Made by a program: the position numbers and the translations under genes | Shown: in pieces, positions 44,101 to 53,194 of the stretch | How the letters are laid out: the number at the start of each line of letters is the position of its first letter | Numbering within the stretch: position 1 is the first letter of the stretch | Assembly (NCBI RefSeq): GCF_028888695.1 | Contig: NZ_PNFF01000002.1 | Span: forward strand, 186,001 to 250,000 | DNA length: 64,000 nt | Reading direction: 5' to 3' | Source: Bacillus methanolicus | GTDB lineage: Bacteria > Bacillota > Bacilli > Bacillales > Cytobacillaceae | Notes under the pieces: generated by a model | Databases searched by the model: none | What the model saw: only the letters and a program-made list of their open reading frames with translations | What the model was told of the DNA's origin: nothing

Positions 44101-44400
44101 TTTAAATTTCTTACAGATGGGGGGCCATCCTACCAACCAAACTGGTATTGTTTGGTAATAACAGTTATGACCGTGCGCAAAATCTCCACTCATCTCACGG
44201 TCGCTAACCCTCCCATGTATCACCGGATTGGGATCCATACATTCCTTCGTCCTGCGTATCCATGAGGTGGAGGTCGGATAAGCTCCTCAGCTGGGTCATA
44301 AGCCCGTATGGTAAAAATAAACTCCGACTCGGCACTATTGGTGTTTGTCTTTAGAAATACTTGAAGTATTCGATAGTAATTTGATTAACAAATTGGTTAA
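44101..44400 (-). ncRNA. Candidate bridge/seek RNA region of the IS110 element
   Basis: About 300 non-coding bases with several stem-loops: ACCAAAC/GTTTGGT (44135-44155), GACCGTG/CACGGTC (44169-44202, with a 20-nt internal loop) and ATGTAT/ATACAT (44215-44242). IS110-family transposases are guided by such element-encoded RNAs, whose large internal loops pair with target and donor DNA. The exact transcript boundaries and guide loops are not determined. Confidence 0.5.
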
Positions 44401-44409
44401 TAAATCGGT

Positions 44410-45690
44410 TTAAGCAACTTGTAATGTAATTTGAGGCAAGCCTTGCAATAATTTTGAACCATCAAATTCACACTGTTTTTGACCAATGACAAATAAGACA
44501 CGTAATAGCTTACAACACAAAGCGATGAGAGACTGTTGCTTTTTTAAAGGCCTTTCAGATCGTTTTGTATAGTATTGATGTAAAGCTTTAAAAGTTGGAT
44601 TATGGGCAACGAGTGGCCGAATCGCTAGGTACAGAGCTTTACGCAGCCTGCTTCGTCCCCGTTTCGTTATTCTGGTTTGTCCTTTAAATTTTCCAGAACT
44701 ATGCTCACGTAATGAAAGGCCTGCCAGATTAACTAATTGCTGAGGGTGACTGTACTTTGTGAGATCACCCACTTCAGCGAAGAATAGAGCGACTGTTGTA
44801 ACACCTAACCCAGAAATATTCATCATTTGCTTAGCACCTGGGATCGTTTCTACAAGAGCTTCTAGCTCCTGATCCAACTCTTCCAACTGCGTTTGATAAA
44901 GCTCATATTGGTCAATCAGATATTCCATTTCACGTTTGGCAAACTGAATCCCGATTTGAATTCCAATGCTCTTTTTGGCCGTTTCCACTAGTTTCGTTGC
45001 TCGCTTCATTCCAACTCCTCGTTGTACAAATGGCTTCCACTTTGAGAGAATCTCTTCAGGTGTCATTTCTTTAATTTGAGAAGGAAATGGAAACAGTTTT
45101 AGCGTGCAAAGAGCTGCTTTTCCTTCCCAATCCCCGAAAACATCGAAAAACTCCGGAAAATAACGTTGAATCAAATTTTGAATACGTCCTTCTGTGATGG
45201 CAAGCTGTTGAGTGAGCTGATCTCTTATTTTGACGCCTTCTCTTAGTTCCGCGTAAATGCCGTCTAAGAGATTTGGTACGGAGTATCGGCCGTCTTTAAT
45301 CAGCTGTGCAATCACTCTGGCGTCTTTTGTATCGTTTTTTGTTGGAGAGTTGTCATCAAGCTCTTTGCTTTTCTTTACATGCATCGGATTGACTAGCACA
45401 AAGTCATAGCCCTTTGCGGTAAGGAAATAAGCGAGATTTAACCAGTAGGGCCCGGTTGGTTCAACCCCAAAAATCACATGGTTCTTATCATTTTCTTTTT
45501 GGTGTCGATTCACCCAATCTAAAAGCATTTGGAAACCATGTATGCGATTTTCAAAGATCAAGCGTTTTCCAAATTCAATTCCTCGATCGTCTTGTGCCCG
45601 TGCCACGTGTTTGTCTTTGGCAATATCAATGCCGATTATTAATGTTGATGGTGTGATTTGCGAGATTTTTCGATTTTGAGTATAATTCAT
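44410..45690 (-). CDS. IS110-family transposase
   Basis: 426 residues. N-terminal RuvC-like DEDD domain (LIIGIDIAKDKHVARAQD, FGVEPTGPYW, TKNDTKDARVIAQLIKDG), a coiled-coil middle and a C-terminal Transposase_20 domain with ISGLGVTTVALFFAEVGD, then LVNLAGLSLREHSSGKFKGQ and the catalytic Ser region ITKRGRSRLRKALYLA. It is intact, with AAGGAGG before the ATG, so it is probably functional. It sits within the polysaccharide locus on the same strand. Confidence 0.95.
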   Translation of the reverse strand: MNYTQNRKISQITPSTLIIGIDIAKDKHVARAQDDRGIEFGKRLIFENRIHGFQMLLDWVNRHQKENDKNHVIFGVEPTGPYWLNLAYFLTAKGYDFVLVNPMHVKKSKELDDNSPTKNDTKDARVIAQLIKDGRYSVPNLLDGIYAELREGVKIRDQLTQQLAITEGRIQNLIQRYFPEFFDVFGDWEGKAALCTLKLFPFPSQIKEMTPEEILSKWKPFVQRGVGMKRATKLVETAKKSIGIQIGIQFAKREMEYLIDQYELYQTQLEELDQELEALVETIPGAKQMMNISGLGVTTVALFFAEVGDLTKYSHPQQLVNLAGLSLREHSSGKFKGQTRITKRGRSRLRKALYLAIRPLVAHNPTFKALHQYYTKRSERPLKKQQSLIALCCKLLRVLFVIGQKQCEFDGSKLLQGLPQITLQVA

Positions 45691-45778
45691 TATTGAGTCC
45701 TCCTTGGTAACTTATTAATTCGGGGTCAATGCATTGACACCCTGTACTATACCAAGAGGGCTCTTTTTGTTTCAAACC

Positions 45779-46876
45779 TCAAATTTCTTCATTACAGGAA
45801 TGCTCCTCAATCACTTTGAGCGTTTCCTTCGCACATTTCTTCCACGAAAACATATTAGCTCTTTCTAGCCCTTTTCTCCGTAATTTCTCTTTTAATTTAT
45901 CATCCGATAATAGTAATTTGATTTTTTCAGCAATATCCTCTGGACTATACGGATCAACATATAATGCTGCATCCCCACAAACTTCAGGCAAAGAAGCAAC
46001 ATTTGAAACAATTACAGGGCAACCACAGGCCATGGCTTCTAAAGGTGGGAGACCAAAGCCTTCGTATAAAGATGGATAAATAAATCCTATTGCTTCTTCA
46101 TAAAGAGCTTTTAATTCTTCATCAGTAACATAACCTATATACTTCACACTGTTAGGCAACGAATCATTGAAAGAACTAAAGATTTTAGGATTTGTTCCTC
46201 CTGCAATAACAATATCTGTTCCAATATTACCTAGAGACTCAATAGCCTTAACTATCCCTTGAAAGTTTTTATTCGGATTTAGACTACTTACTGCTAAAAT
46301 ATATTTTTTAGGACTTATATTATGCTTTCGAAAAACATCTAAATCTGCGTCTGTTCGTTGAATATGTTCCCATCCTTCTGAAATAACTCTTATTTTATTC
46401 TGTTTTACCTTACAATAATGAACTAACTCTTTTTTCGAGAATTCAGAAACAGTGACAATCCTACAAGCAATAAGTGATAATATTTTGAATAAAAACTTAT
46501 ACCAATAAATAAATGTTTTTGTGAATCCTTCAGGTTTGGAGTAAACAGCAGCATCGTGAATAGTAACAATTTGTTTGTGTTTTAGTAAAGGACCTGTATT
46601 GCACAAATTAACTAGTAATCCTCCTCTAGAATAAAAAGGGAGCTCAAATTGCTCCCATAAATGTCCTTTCATTCTACCAACAGGAATAACTTTAATATTC
46701 TTCAAATTTATATCGTTAATTATATTTTGTGGAGCCATAATAACTAATTCAAATCTTAAACAGATATCATTTACTTCAATTAATTTATCCAATGCTTTAA
46801 CAAATTCTAATGCAAATCTTTGAACACCGGTAATACGTTGAGTAAGAAACCGACCGTTTATAACAATTATTTCCAT
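45779..46876 (-). CDS. GT4 glycosyltransferase
   Basis: 365 residues of the GT-B family 4 type: an N-terminal GVQRFALEFVKALDKL, a middle VTIHDAAVYSKPEGFTKTF and a C-terminal nucleotide-sugar site FIYPSLYEGFGLPPLEAMAC followed by GCPVIVSNVASLPEVCGDAA. The latter is the EX7E motif typical of retaining transferases. It probably extends the lipid-linked repeat unit. The stop lies 3 nt from the estimated IS110 end, so the insertion seems to have landed right behind the gene. Donor and acceptor are unknown. Confidence 0.88.
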   Translation of the reverse strand: MEIIVINGRFLTQRITGVQRFALEFVKALDKLIEVNDICLRFELVIMAPQNIINDINLKNIKVIPVGRMKGHLWEQFELPFYSRGGLLVNLCNTGPLLKHKQIVTIHDAAVYSKPEGFTKTFIYWYKFLFKILSLIACRIVTVSEFSKKELVHYCKVKQNKIRVISEGWEHIQRTDADLDVFRKHNISPKKYILAVSSLNPNKNFQGIVKAIESLGNIGTDIVIAGGTNPKIFSSFNDSLPNSVKYIGYVTDEELKALYEEAIGFIYPSLYEGFGLPPLEAMACGCPVIVSNVASLPEVCGDAALYVDPYSPEDIAEKIKLLLSDDKLKEKLRRKGLERANMFSWKKCAKETLKVIEEHSCNEEI

Positions 46877-47031
46877 AATTTTATCCTCATCTCTTATTGT
46901 TTAAAAACAAATTTTATTTAAGCTATTTTTGAACACGTCTTCAAAAAAAGTGAAAAAATCTACCTTTTTCGAAATCTTAGACAATGAACGGTACCGTCAA
47001 GAATTTTGTGTAATGTAAGATAGATGGTCAA

Positions 47032-48211
47032 GTCCAAATTATTGTGTAAATTCCCCTCTGATAGAAAACATGGACCTGATGACTTGACGTATGGCAGGTA
47101 AACCCGGCAAGCCTCCCTGCCGGTCGCCTTCCCGGACAAACGATCATATTGTCAAGAAACAAGCGTGTCAAGGAGCTTTCTCGGTAGATCCTCGCTTCGC
47201 CCTGGTATTCCACGTTCTCCTTGACACGGCGAAGAGGTTATCTATCCTCTTCATCGACGGAGCATCCTGATCCGTCGATCGGGTTTCTTGCTCTTTCGTT
47301 TTCCCTATTGGAAATATTTGGGCATATCCGTGTATTTGGTCTCGACATCCATTTTTCATCGATTTCAATCAGCACGGCGTCCACGAGACGATACACCGAT
47401 TCCCAGTTCGGAAAGATGCGGATCACCCGTTCTCTGCGGCGGATTTCTTCGTTCAGCCGTTCCATCCCATTGGTCGCGTGCAGACGACAATGGTAACGAT
47501 CCGGATCGTCCAATACGGCATTGCGTCTTCAAATCCTTCTTCTCAAATCCTTCTTCGAGGATGTGCATGGCTTTTGGCGATTTTTCCTTCCAGTACTTGT
47601 TCCAACAGCAGCCGGGCCATCAGCACAAACGGATACATGTGCTCATGAAGAAACCGTTGATTCTAGTCTCGGATAATTGGATCAAGTTCCTTGCACAACA
47701 AGAAGACCGTGGATTTGGAAAACGATGTCCCACATAACTCCTCGGTGATTTGGGTCACTTTTCGAGTCGAATCCCCATTTACCGCTATTTCCATGAGTGC
47801 GAGTACAAGCTCTTGTTCACTTCGTTGGTATCGTTGAAACAGTTCCGTAGAGAACTCCCTATCACTTGTCCACGGAACACGCAAGGTCAACCGTCCCACC
47901 CGGGGTGTCAGCTGGCGTGGATATGATCCGTTTGATAGACTTTTCGTTCTTTCGTCCGCTCATAACGGCGTGCCTCCAGCTGTTCTTCCACTTGCACCTC
48001 AAAGATTTGATTGAGGACTTGTTTCAGCAGCTTGGCCAATCCCTGATCTCTCGTCAATAATCCGTACAAAAGTTCGCCATTTAGGGTAATATGGTATTAA
48101 GCCATGTTTGCGTTCCTCCATATGTTTGGTGGTTTTGATCCACTGTTTATTCTACCAAAGGGGAAGCAACATGGCCCTTTTTCCATTTCCTTTTTACACA
48201 ATTATACAGAC
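47032..48211 (-). mobile_element. Degenerate IS256-family (mutator) element
   Basis: The ends carry matching inverted repeats (TTACACAATWAT followed by GAC-type bases; near 47032-47052 and 48192-48211). On the minus strand, broken frames read FSTELFQRYQRSEQELVLAL, CGTSFSKSTVFLLCKELDPI and, further on, MERLNEEIRRRERVIRIFPN, the signatures of an IS256 transposase. Multiple stops and frameshifts exist, and about 100 central residues with part of the DDE site are missing. It cannot transpose by itself. Confidence 0.85.
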
Positions 48212-49488
48212 TCAACTCTATGATTAATGCGCTTTGTCAATATTACGTTATGATGATGAACCTTAACTTTCCTAATTAAAAGTGCTCGTATTAGAACAAT
48301 TAAGATAAAGGGTAATAAAAAAATGGTTTGGCCAAAGTAATTAATTCTAGAAATGCTATATAACGCAGGTGATATTGTAACGAATATTAGAATATCTGTA
48401 CTAATAATTGCCGATGAAGAACAAGCTTTTATATAATAATACTGACAAAAAAAACCAACCAAAAATCCTACCGCTATTCCTGCCCATCCGAAATCAAACC
48501 AAATTAATCCCAAAAAATTTACCGTTCCATGCCCTCTTGGTAAATGATTGAAGGAAAAAATATCCATAAAATTATTTATTCCAATTAATGATAAAACTCC
48601 TTTTAGTACAGGTGAAGAAGAAACTAATTGTAAAGAAGAATCATTTGCTAGAGCTATCATTGTGTTATTGACATCATTTGATATATATGCTATTGATATA
48701 TACTCAATGATAGCTAGTAGAGTATCAGTGGAAAAAAGAGCAACTCCATTTCTCTGCGAGAAAATTATTCCATATCTAAAAAATTCCGCAAATATTACAA
48801 TTAAAATCAATGTTAATAAAACAATTATTATACTACTTATTTTTATTTTCTTAGGTTTAAATAATGCGTGGCAACAACTTATCACTACTACATAATATAT
48901 AAAAAACATTCGCCCAGCTAAGAATAAAGCGTGGAACAATGTAACTGCCCCTATAAATAAAATTACAAATATTGAAAAATATCTAATTTTATTTGAAGGT
49001 TCCTTGCTGAATAATAATAATGAAGAAATAGCAAGTGGAATAATAAAAATATTGTTTAATGAAGATAACCCTATTATCCTATTATTAATAACCTCTTTTG
49101 CATAAACTGATATACCCTCATTCAAAAGAGATTGAATATTTATACTTGAAATCAAATTTAAGGCACTCTTTAAATAAAAAAATTCACCAATTAAGAAAAT
49201 AAAGAAACAAATTATATTTATAATTATATAAAAATTGGTATTAACTCTTGTTTTTATTTGAAATAAATTTTCTTTTTTTAATAGTATTTTTGCAAAGAAA
49301 AATCCAGTCACCATTGAAATCATTAATATTAAGAATCTAAAAATCGATAAAAAATTGTGCTCTTTTGGTTTTACTCCCTCTAAGTAAGAGTTATCAGGCA
49401 TAAATATATACCAAATGAGGAACTGCATAACAAAAATCGTCGGTATCATGAAAAACGGATTAAAAATATCTATTGTTTTTATTTTCAT
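48202..49488 (-). CDS. O-antigen/capsule repeat-unit polymerase (Wzy-like)
   Basis: 428 residues, strongly hydrophobic with about 11 membrane helices and a large loop around 240-310 (ISIAYISNDVNNTMIALAND, PRGHGTVNFLGLIWFDFGWA). This fits oligosaccharide repeat-unit polymerases, which join flipped units outside the membrane. It is much more AT-rich than the genes around 55-59 kb, as serotype-specific genes usually are. The stop codon falls inside the right end of the IS256 relic, so the last few residues derive from the element. Confidence 0.8.
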   Translation of the reverse strand: MKIKTIDIFNPFFMIPTIFVMQFLIWYIFMPDNSYLEGVKPKEHNFLSIFRFLILMISMVTGFFFAKILLKKENLFQIKTRVNTNFYIIINIICFFIFLIGEFFYLKSALNLISSINIQSLLNEGISVYAKEVINNRIIGLSSLNNIFIIPLAISSLLLFSKEPSNKIRYFSIFVILFIGAVTLFHALFLAGRMFFIYYVVVISCCHALFKPKKIKISSIIIVLLTLILIVIFAEFFRYGIIFSQRNGVALFSTDTLLAIIEYISIAYISNDVNNTMIALANDSSLQLVSSSPVLKGVLSLIGINNFMDIFSFNHLPRGHGTVNFLGLIWFDFGWAGIAVGFLVGFFCQYYYIKACSSSAIISTDILIFVTISPALYSISRINYFGQTIFLLPFILIVLIRALLIRKVKVHHHNVILTKRINHRVESV

Positions 49489-49583
49489 TTATTATTACTC
49501 CTTTAAGAAAACAAAAGACTAATCTGTATCTTTATAGTTAAAATACACCTCTAACTAACAATCTAAAAATACATATTTTCCTT

Positions 49584-50708
49584 TTATTCTATTCCAATAG
49601 CATTACACATATCATGAACTAATTCTTCCCAAGTATTTACTACATTATTTTTTGGTTTGATATTTGTGTTTTTATATAATAGTGCTTTTTGAATAGCTTC
49701 AATCATTGTTCTTTTATCACCTGTAAAATAAAAAAAACCGTTTTCTCTTCTTGATTTGAGGAATTCAGGTGCAACATAAGGAATATTACAATATGAATAC
49801 TGTAGTATCTTCAATGAATCTGTTAATGACTCTGCTCCCTTAAAATATGATCTATTTGCTAATCCTATATCGGCAAATTTGATATATTTCACTGTGTCTG
49901 TAAATGCCATTTCACCATAATATATTATATTCTCTCTCCGGATCTTTTTTTCAAGCGGACCAATAATGTGAAAATAAATTTGTGGAAATTCTTTTGATGC
50001 TATATCTAAAAACTCATAGTCAAAATGAGAATTTCCAACAAAAACAGCATTTATAGTCTTTGGTTTAAAAGGAGAAACTATTTTCTCATCATCAAAATAT
50101 CTAGTATCGATACCGTGATATTGCAACTTTACTATTTCCTTTATTTTAAATTTATTATATATATATTCACATGGGACACTTACTAAATCAAATTTCGTAT
50201 AATTTTCGTTTTCGAATGTTATTATATATGGGTGAACATTTAATAATTTCAAATCATCTGAAACTCTATAAATAAACTTCGCTTTAGAATTTAGATTCTT
50301 GAAGGTTTTAAATAAAAGTAAAGCAGGAGTGCTTTCAAAAATAAATAAATCTGTTTGTTTAACAATCTCTTTTAATTCATAATTAATTTTATTACCATAA
50401 TATGAAAAAAGCTTACTAGTGCATTTATTCAAATAATTATTTCTTAAATTAGCTGGATGCCACATTGTAAAATACACATAGCTATAAAGATTTTCCTTGA
50501 TTTGTACTAATTTATTTTTCTCTTTCTCAATATTAAATGCAAAACGATAATCACCTTTTAATTTAGACAAATAGCTTATTGAAGCTGTTAAAAAAACTAC
50601 TTTCCACCCTTTTTTATAAAATTCATTAGCAATCCAGTGAAAACCTGCTTTTCTTTTAGATTCATAATAATGACCTGTTACTAACGTAACTGTTTTTTTG
50701 TCTTTCAT
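49584..50708 (-). CDS. Glycosyltransferase, GumK-like (possible glucuronosyltransferase)
   Basis: 374 residues, GT-B type. The start VTGHYYESKRKAGFHWIANE and the middle FIYRVSDDLKLLNVHPYII resemble GumK-family (GT70) enzymes, which transfer glucuronic acid from UDP-glucuronate. The C-terminal half has FADIGLANRSYFKGAESLTD and LKILQYSYCNIPYVAPEF, typical of the nucleotide-sugar side. Ugd at 12706 could provide the donor. The similarity is from memory of motifs, so the donor is uncertain. AT-rich like the neighbouring wzy. Confidence 0.7.
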   Translation of the reverse strand: MKDKKTVTLVTGHYYESKRKAGFHWIANEFYKKGWKVVFLTASISYLSKLKGDYRFAFNIEKEKNKLVQIKENLYSYVYFTMWHPANLRNNYLNKCTSKLFSYYGNKINYELKEIVKQTDLFIFESTPALLLFKTFKNLNSKAKFIYRVSDDLKLLNVHPYIITFENENYTKFDLVSVPCEYIYNKFKIKEIVKLQYHGIDTRYFDDEKIVSPFKPKTINAVFVGNSHFDYEFLDIASKEFPQIYFHIIGPLEKKIRRENIIYYGEMAFTDTVKYIKFADIGLANRSYFKGAESLTDSLKILQYSYCNIPYVAPEFLKSRRENGFFYFTGDKRTMIEAIQKALLYKNTNIKPKNNVVNTWEELVHDMCNAIGIE

Positions 50709-51137
50709 AAGCTTTCACCTTTTATTATTTTTTAAGGATTCTCCCCTACTTTTCATAAATCACTTGTTCTCTGTTACATGTTCACAAATAGTAGCTTCGC
50801 TTTAAGAAGTATTGATAATTTTGCACATGTTAGCTACTTTCCAATGACACAACATTACCTGCATCACACAACTCTCTGTTCGTTGTGTCTATAATCTAGA
50901 TCATTGGTGTTTTTTAACCGTTTCATCTTGCTTTCGCTCCTTTTTCTACCTATCCCTAGGAGCAGTATAACTGGCGTGGGAATCATTATTATGGGCGATA
51001 ATGTTTCTTTTGGAATATATTATGACATTCATGGCATTACAGGATTAACATATAATTGTTTCTTTTAGAATTTTTCTTGTTTTTTAATACTTTATTAATT
51101 TCTTAGTAGTTGATTTTCTGGAACATCTCTCAATTTA
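50709..51137. other. Decayed intergenic stretch with acyltransferase-like scraps
   Basis: The sequence around 50819-50860 (TTTGCACATGTTAG, CCAATGACACAACATT) partly matches 51634-51675 of the acetyltransferase pseudogene, suggesting a broken duplicate. A plus-strand scrap near 50970-51045 reads TGVGIIIMGDNVSFG, hexapeptide-like. No gene can be called. Confidence 0.35.
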
Positions 51138-51800
51138 TTAGCTAGTACTCCCACAACTAGTTCCTCTTTCTCCACATCTTTCGTGACTACACTCCTGTCT
51201 GTCACAGTGCCATCCTCCTTGATTACCTTTCCAGTAAAGAATAGTCACGTTAGCACCTATACGTCCTCCTGTTTTCACAGTCACTCCCTTAAATTTTCCA
51301 AAACGCTCCTTACTACGCGCCATAGTTATTATTTGTCGTAACAACACAAGAAGCAATATATGCGTAATCACCCAACTCTGAATAATCCATAATATAACAG
51401 TTTGTTTCTAAATTACAGTATTTACCTACCTTACGATCATTTTCAATGGCCACGCCTCGACCAACAATGGTTCTTTTCTCCAATAATTACCCTTTCATGA
51501 ATCGCGGCTAAATCAGCAATAAACACTTCATCACCAATTTCGGTATTTGCATAAATAATGGCCGAAGTCCCAATTGTTACTCCCGAACCAATGACAGTTG
51601 GCGGAAGTTGTTTCGTTTCCGGTAAAATCGTGCTTTTGCACATGTTGGTTGTTTGCCAATTACAACATTGTCTTGAATAATGACATATCGCCTTTTTTTG
51701 TCCCTTCATAAATAACCACATTATTTCCATTGATTACATTTTTACCAAAAGAAACGTTTTCCTCATCACGACATTTTGGCCTTTGATCACAATTAGACAT
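51138..51800 (-). pseudogene. Hexapeptide N-acetyltransferase remnant (WbpD-like)
   Basis: Begins at ATG 51800 with AAGGAG upstream and reads DEENVSFGKNVINGNNVVIY, then shifts frame; later frames read PPTVIGSGVTIGTSAIIYAN and TIVGRGVAIENDRKVGKYCN. These left-handed beta-helix repeats and their order match UDP-3-amino-glucuronate N-acetyltransferases such as WbpD/WlbB. At least three frameshifts are needed to read through, so it is not functional. Confidence 0.75.
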
Positions 51801-51826
51801 GTTGTCACTCCTTAAACTATAGCCGC

Positions 51827-52552
51827 CTATAAACAAACTACTATAGGCTTGTTTTTGGAAAGAAAATTCACGATGATGTTCACAATTTTTTTCGGATGCC
51901 TTTCCATCCCCATACAAAGGAATGGAAAAATCAGTCGGCTAAAATTGTTGAATTACCTCAGCCCAATCTTCTTCAAGCAGGTTGACTAAACGATTGCACC
52001 CAACTTCTACTGTTTCTACCCATTCCATTTCAGTTCTCAAAGTGAGGCAAGGAACTTTTGCAAAATAAGCCTCCTTCTGTACCCCTCCGAAATCTGTTAC
52101 AATCGTTTTTGCATGTTTTTCTAATAAAAGCATCTCTAAATACGAAACAGGCTCAACAATTTTTATATGATCCGCTTTTTGTACAATTTCGGTTAAACCA
52201 TATTCCTCTAACTTATGTTTTGTACGTGGATGGAGCGGAAGAAACACTATGTCCCCCAATTCAGCGAACGAGTTGAAAATCGCAAGAAGATGCTCTCTTG
52301 AATCCGTATTTTCAGCCCGATGAATCGTCGCAAGCAAATATTTTTTCGGCTCTAAACCAAACTTTTCAAGAGAATACTCCTTGCTCAGCTAAAGCGGAAT
52401 TATATAAAAAGGCGTCATACATCACATCCCCAACATTAAAGTCATTTTCAGTGATGCTTTCTTTTCTTAAGTTTTCCACTGCCATATCCGTTGGAGCAAA
52501 TAACAAATTCGATATATGGTCGGTTAGCACTCGATTAATTTCTTCTGGCATT
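51827..52552 (-). pseudogene. UDP-GlcNAc 2-epimerase (WecB/WbpI-like) remnant
   Basis: Frames read NRVLTDHISNLLFAPTDMAV and GDVMYDAFLYNSA, then after a shift MLATIHRAENTDSREHLLAI, VEPVSYLEMLLLEKHAK and TDFGGVQKEAYFAKVPCLTL. These are signatures of non-hydrolysing UDP-N-acetylglucosamine 2-epimerases. The first third is missing (fused at about 52553 to an aminotransferase fragment), a TAG interrupts after EVIQQF, and the tail (LYGDGKASEK) is frameshifted. In the Wbp pathway this enzyme converts the gluco to the manno form. Confidence 0.85.
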
Positions 52553-53084
52553 TTTTATATGTAGCAGCCGTCCCCATCTCTCCGACCGGTTTCCATTTAT
52601 ACTTCGCTCCAATGGCCTGAGTAGCATCCTCAATAATCGCTAAATGATATTTTTGATCAATCTCCACAATCGGTTCCATTATCCGCCATTTGGACGTATA
52701 AATGAACAGGAACGGTTTCCTTTGTTCTCGGAGTAATAGCTGCTTCAGTTTTCGACGGATCGATATAAAAGTTACCGGATCAATATTCACAACAACCGAC
52801 TTCGCCCCAGTACGAGCGATAGAATCAGCCGTAGGAAGAAAGTAAAAGAGGTAGTAATCACTCGCCAACGCCTACCGCTTGGAGAGCAATATGGATCGCG
52901 TCACTACCGTTCCCTACGACAATACTATGTTTGACATTGCTGTATTTTGCAATATCCGATTTTAATTGCTTTACGTTATCTCCTAAATAAAACGAGATGA
53001 GGACATGACTTCATCAAGCTTTTTGAAAATTTCTTCTTTCATGGATTGGTATTGTTCTGATAGATCGAGCAGGCGAATTTTCAT
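52553..53084 (-). pseudogene. DegT/DnrJ/EryC1 sugar aminotransferase remnant (WbpE-like)
   Basis: The original start is visible at 53084 (MKIRLLDLSEQYQSMKEEIF). Later frames read [20 protein letters not shown] and HLAIIEDATQAIGAKYKWKP, the PLP-binding half of a DegT-family aminotransferase. The gene has frameshifts and its C-terminal half is deleted, joining codon GEMGTAA directly to the middle of the 2-epimerase remnant. WbpE makes the 3-amino sugar in UDP-diacetamido-mannuronate synthesis. Confidence 0.8.
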
Positions 53085-53194
53085 TTTGTCCTGACTCCCT
53101 ACCAAATTTATTAGTGATTTACAATACCGAAGTTAACCATCACAGTACAATGATGCCCCGAACGTTAGGACACTTCCTCGATAGTCGGTATATT

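Larger units (their letters stand above)
44100..45776 (-). mobile_element. IS110-family insertion element (IS1111-like layout)
   Basis: A complete-looking element between two glycosyltransferase genes: an intact DEDD transposase (44410-45690) with a long structured non-coding tail downstream (44101-44409) and a short 5' end with a promoter-like GGTATAGTACAGG (minus strand) and palindrome GTCAATGCATTGAC (45726-45739). Ends are estimates, since this family makes no target duplication. The 3' placement of the non-coding region suits the IS1111 subgroup. Confidence 0.75.

Noticed and set aside
44220-44300. Similarity of the IS110 tail (TATCCATGAGG, plus strand) to the EAR-like RNA (TATCCATGGAGG)
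   Set aside because: The match is short, the strands are opposite with respect to transcription, and the surrounding structures differ; treated as chance.
44384-44404. TTGATTAACAAATTGGTTAATAAA as a fifth copy of the AATCAAACGTTTGATT palindrome
   Set aside because: The centre differs (AACAAATTGGTT) and it lies within the IS element next to the transposase stop.
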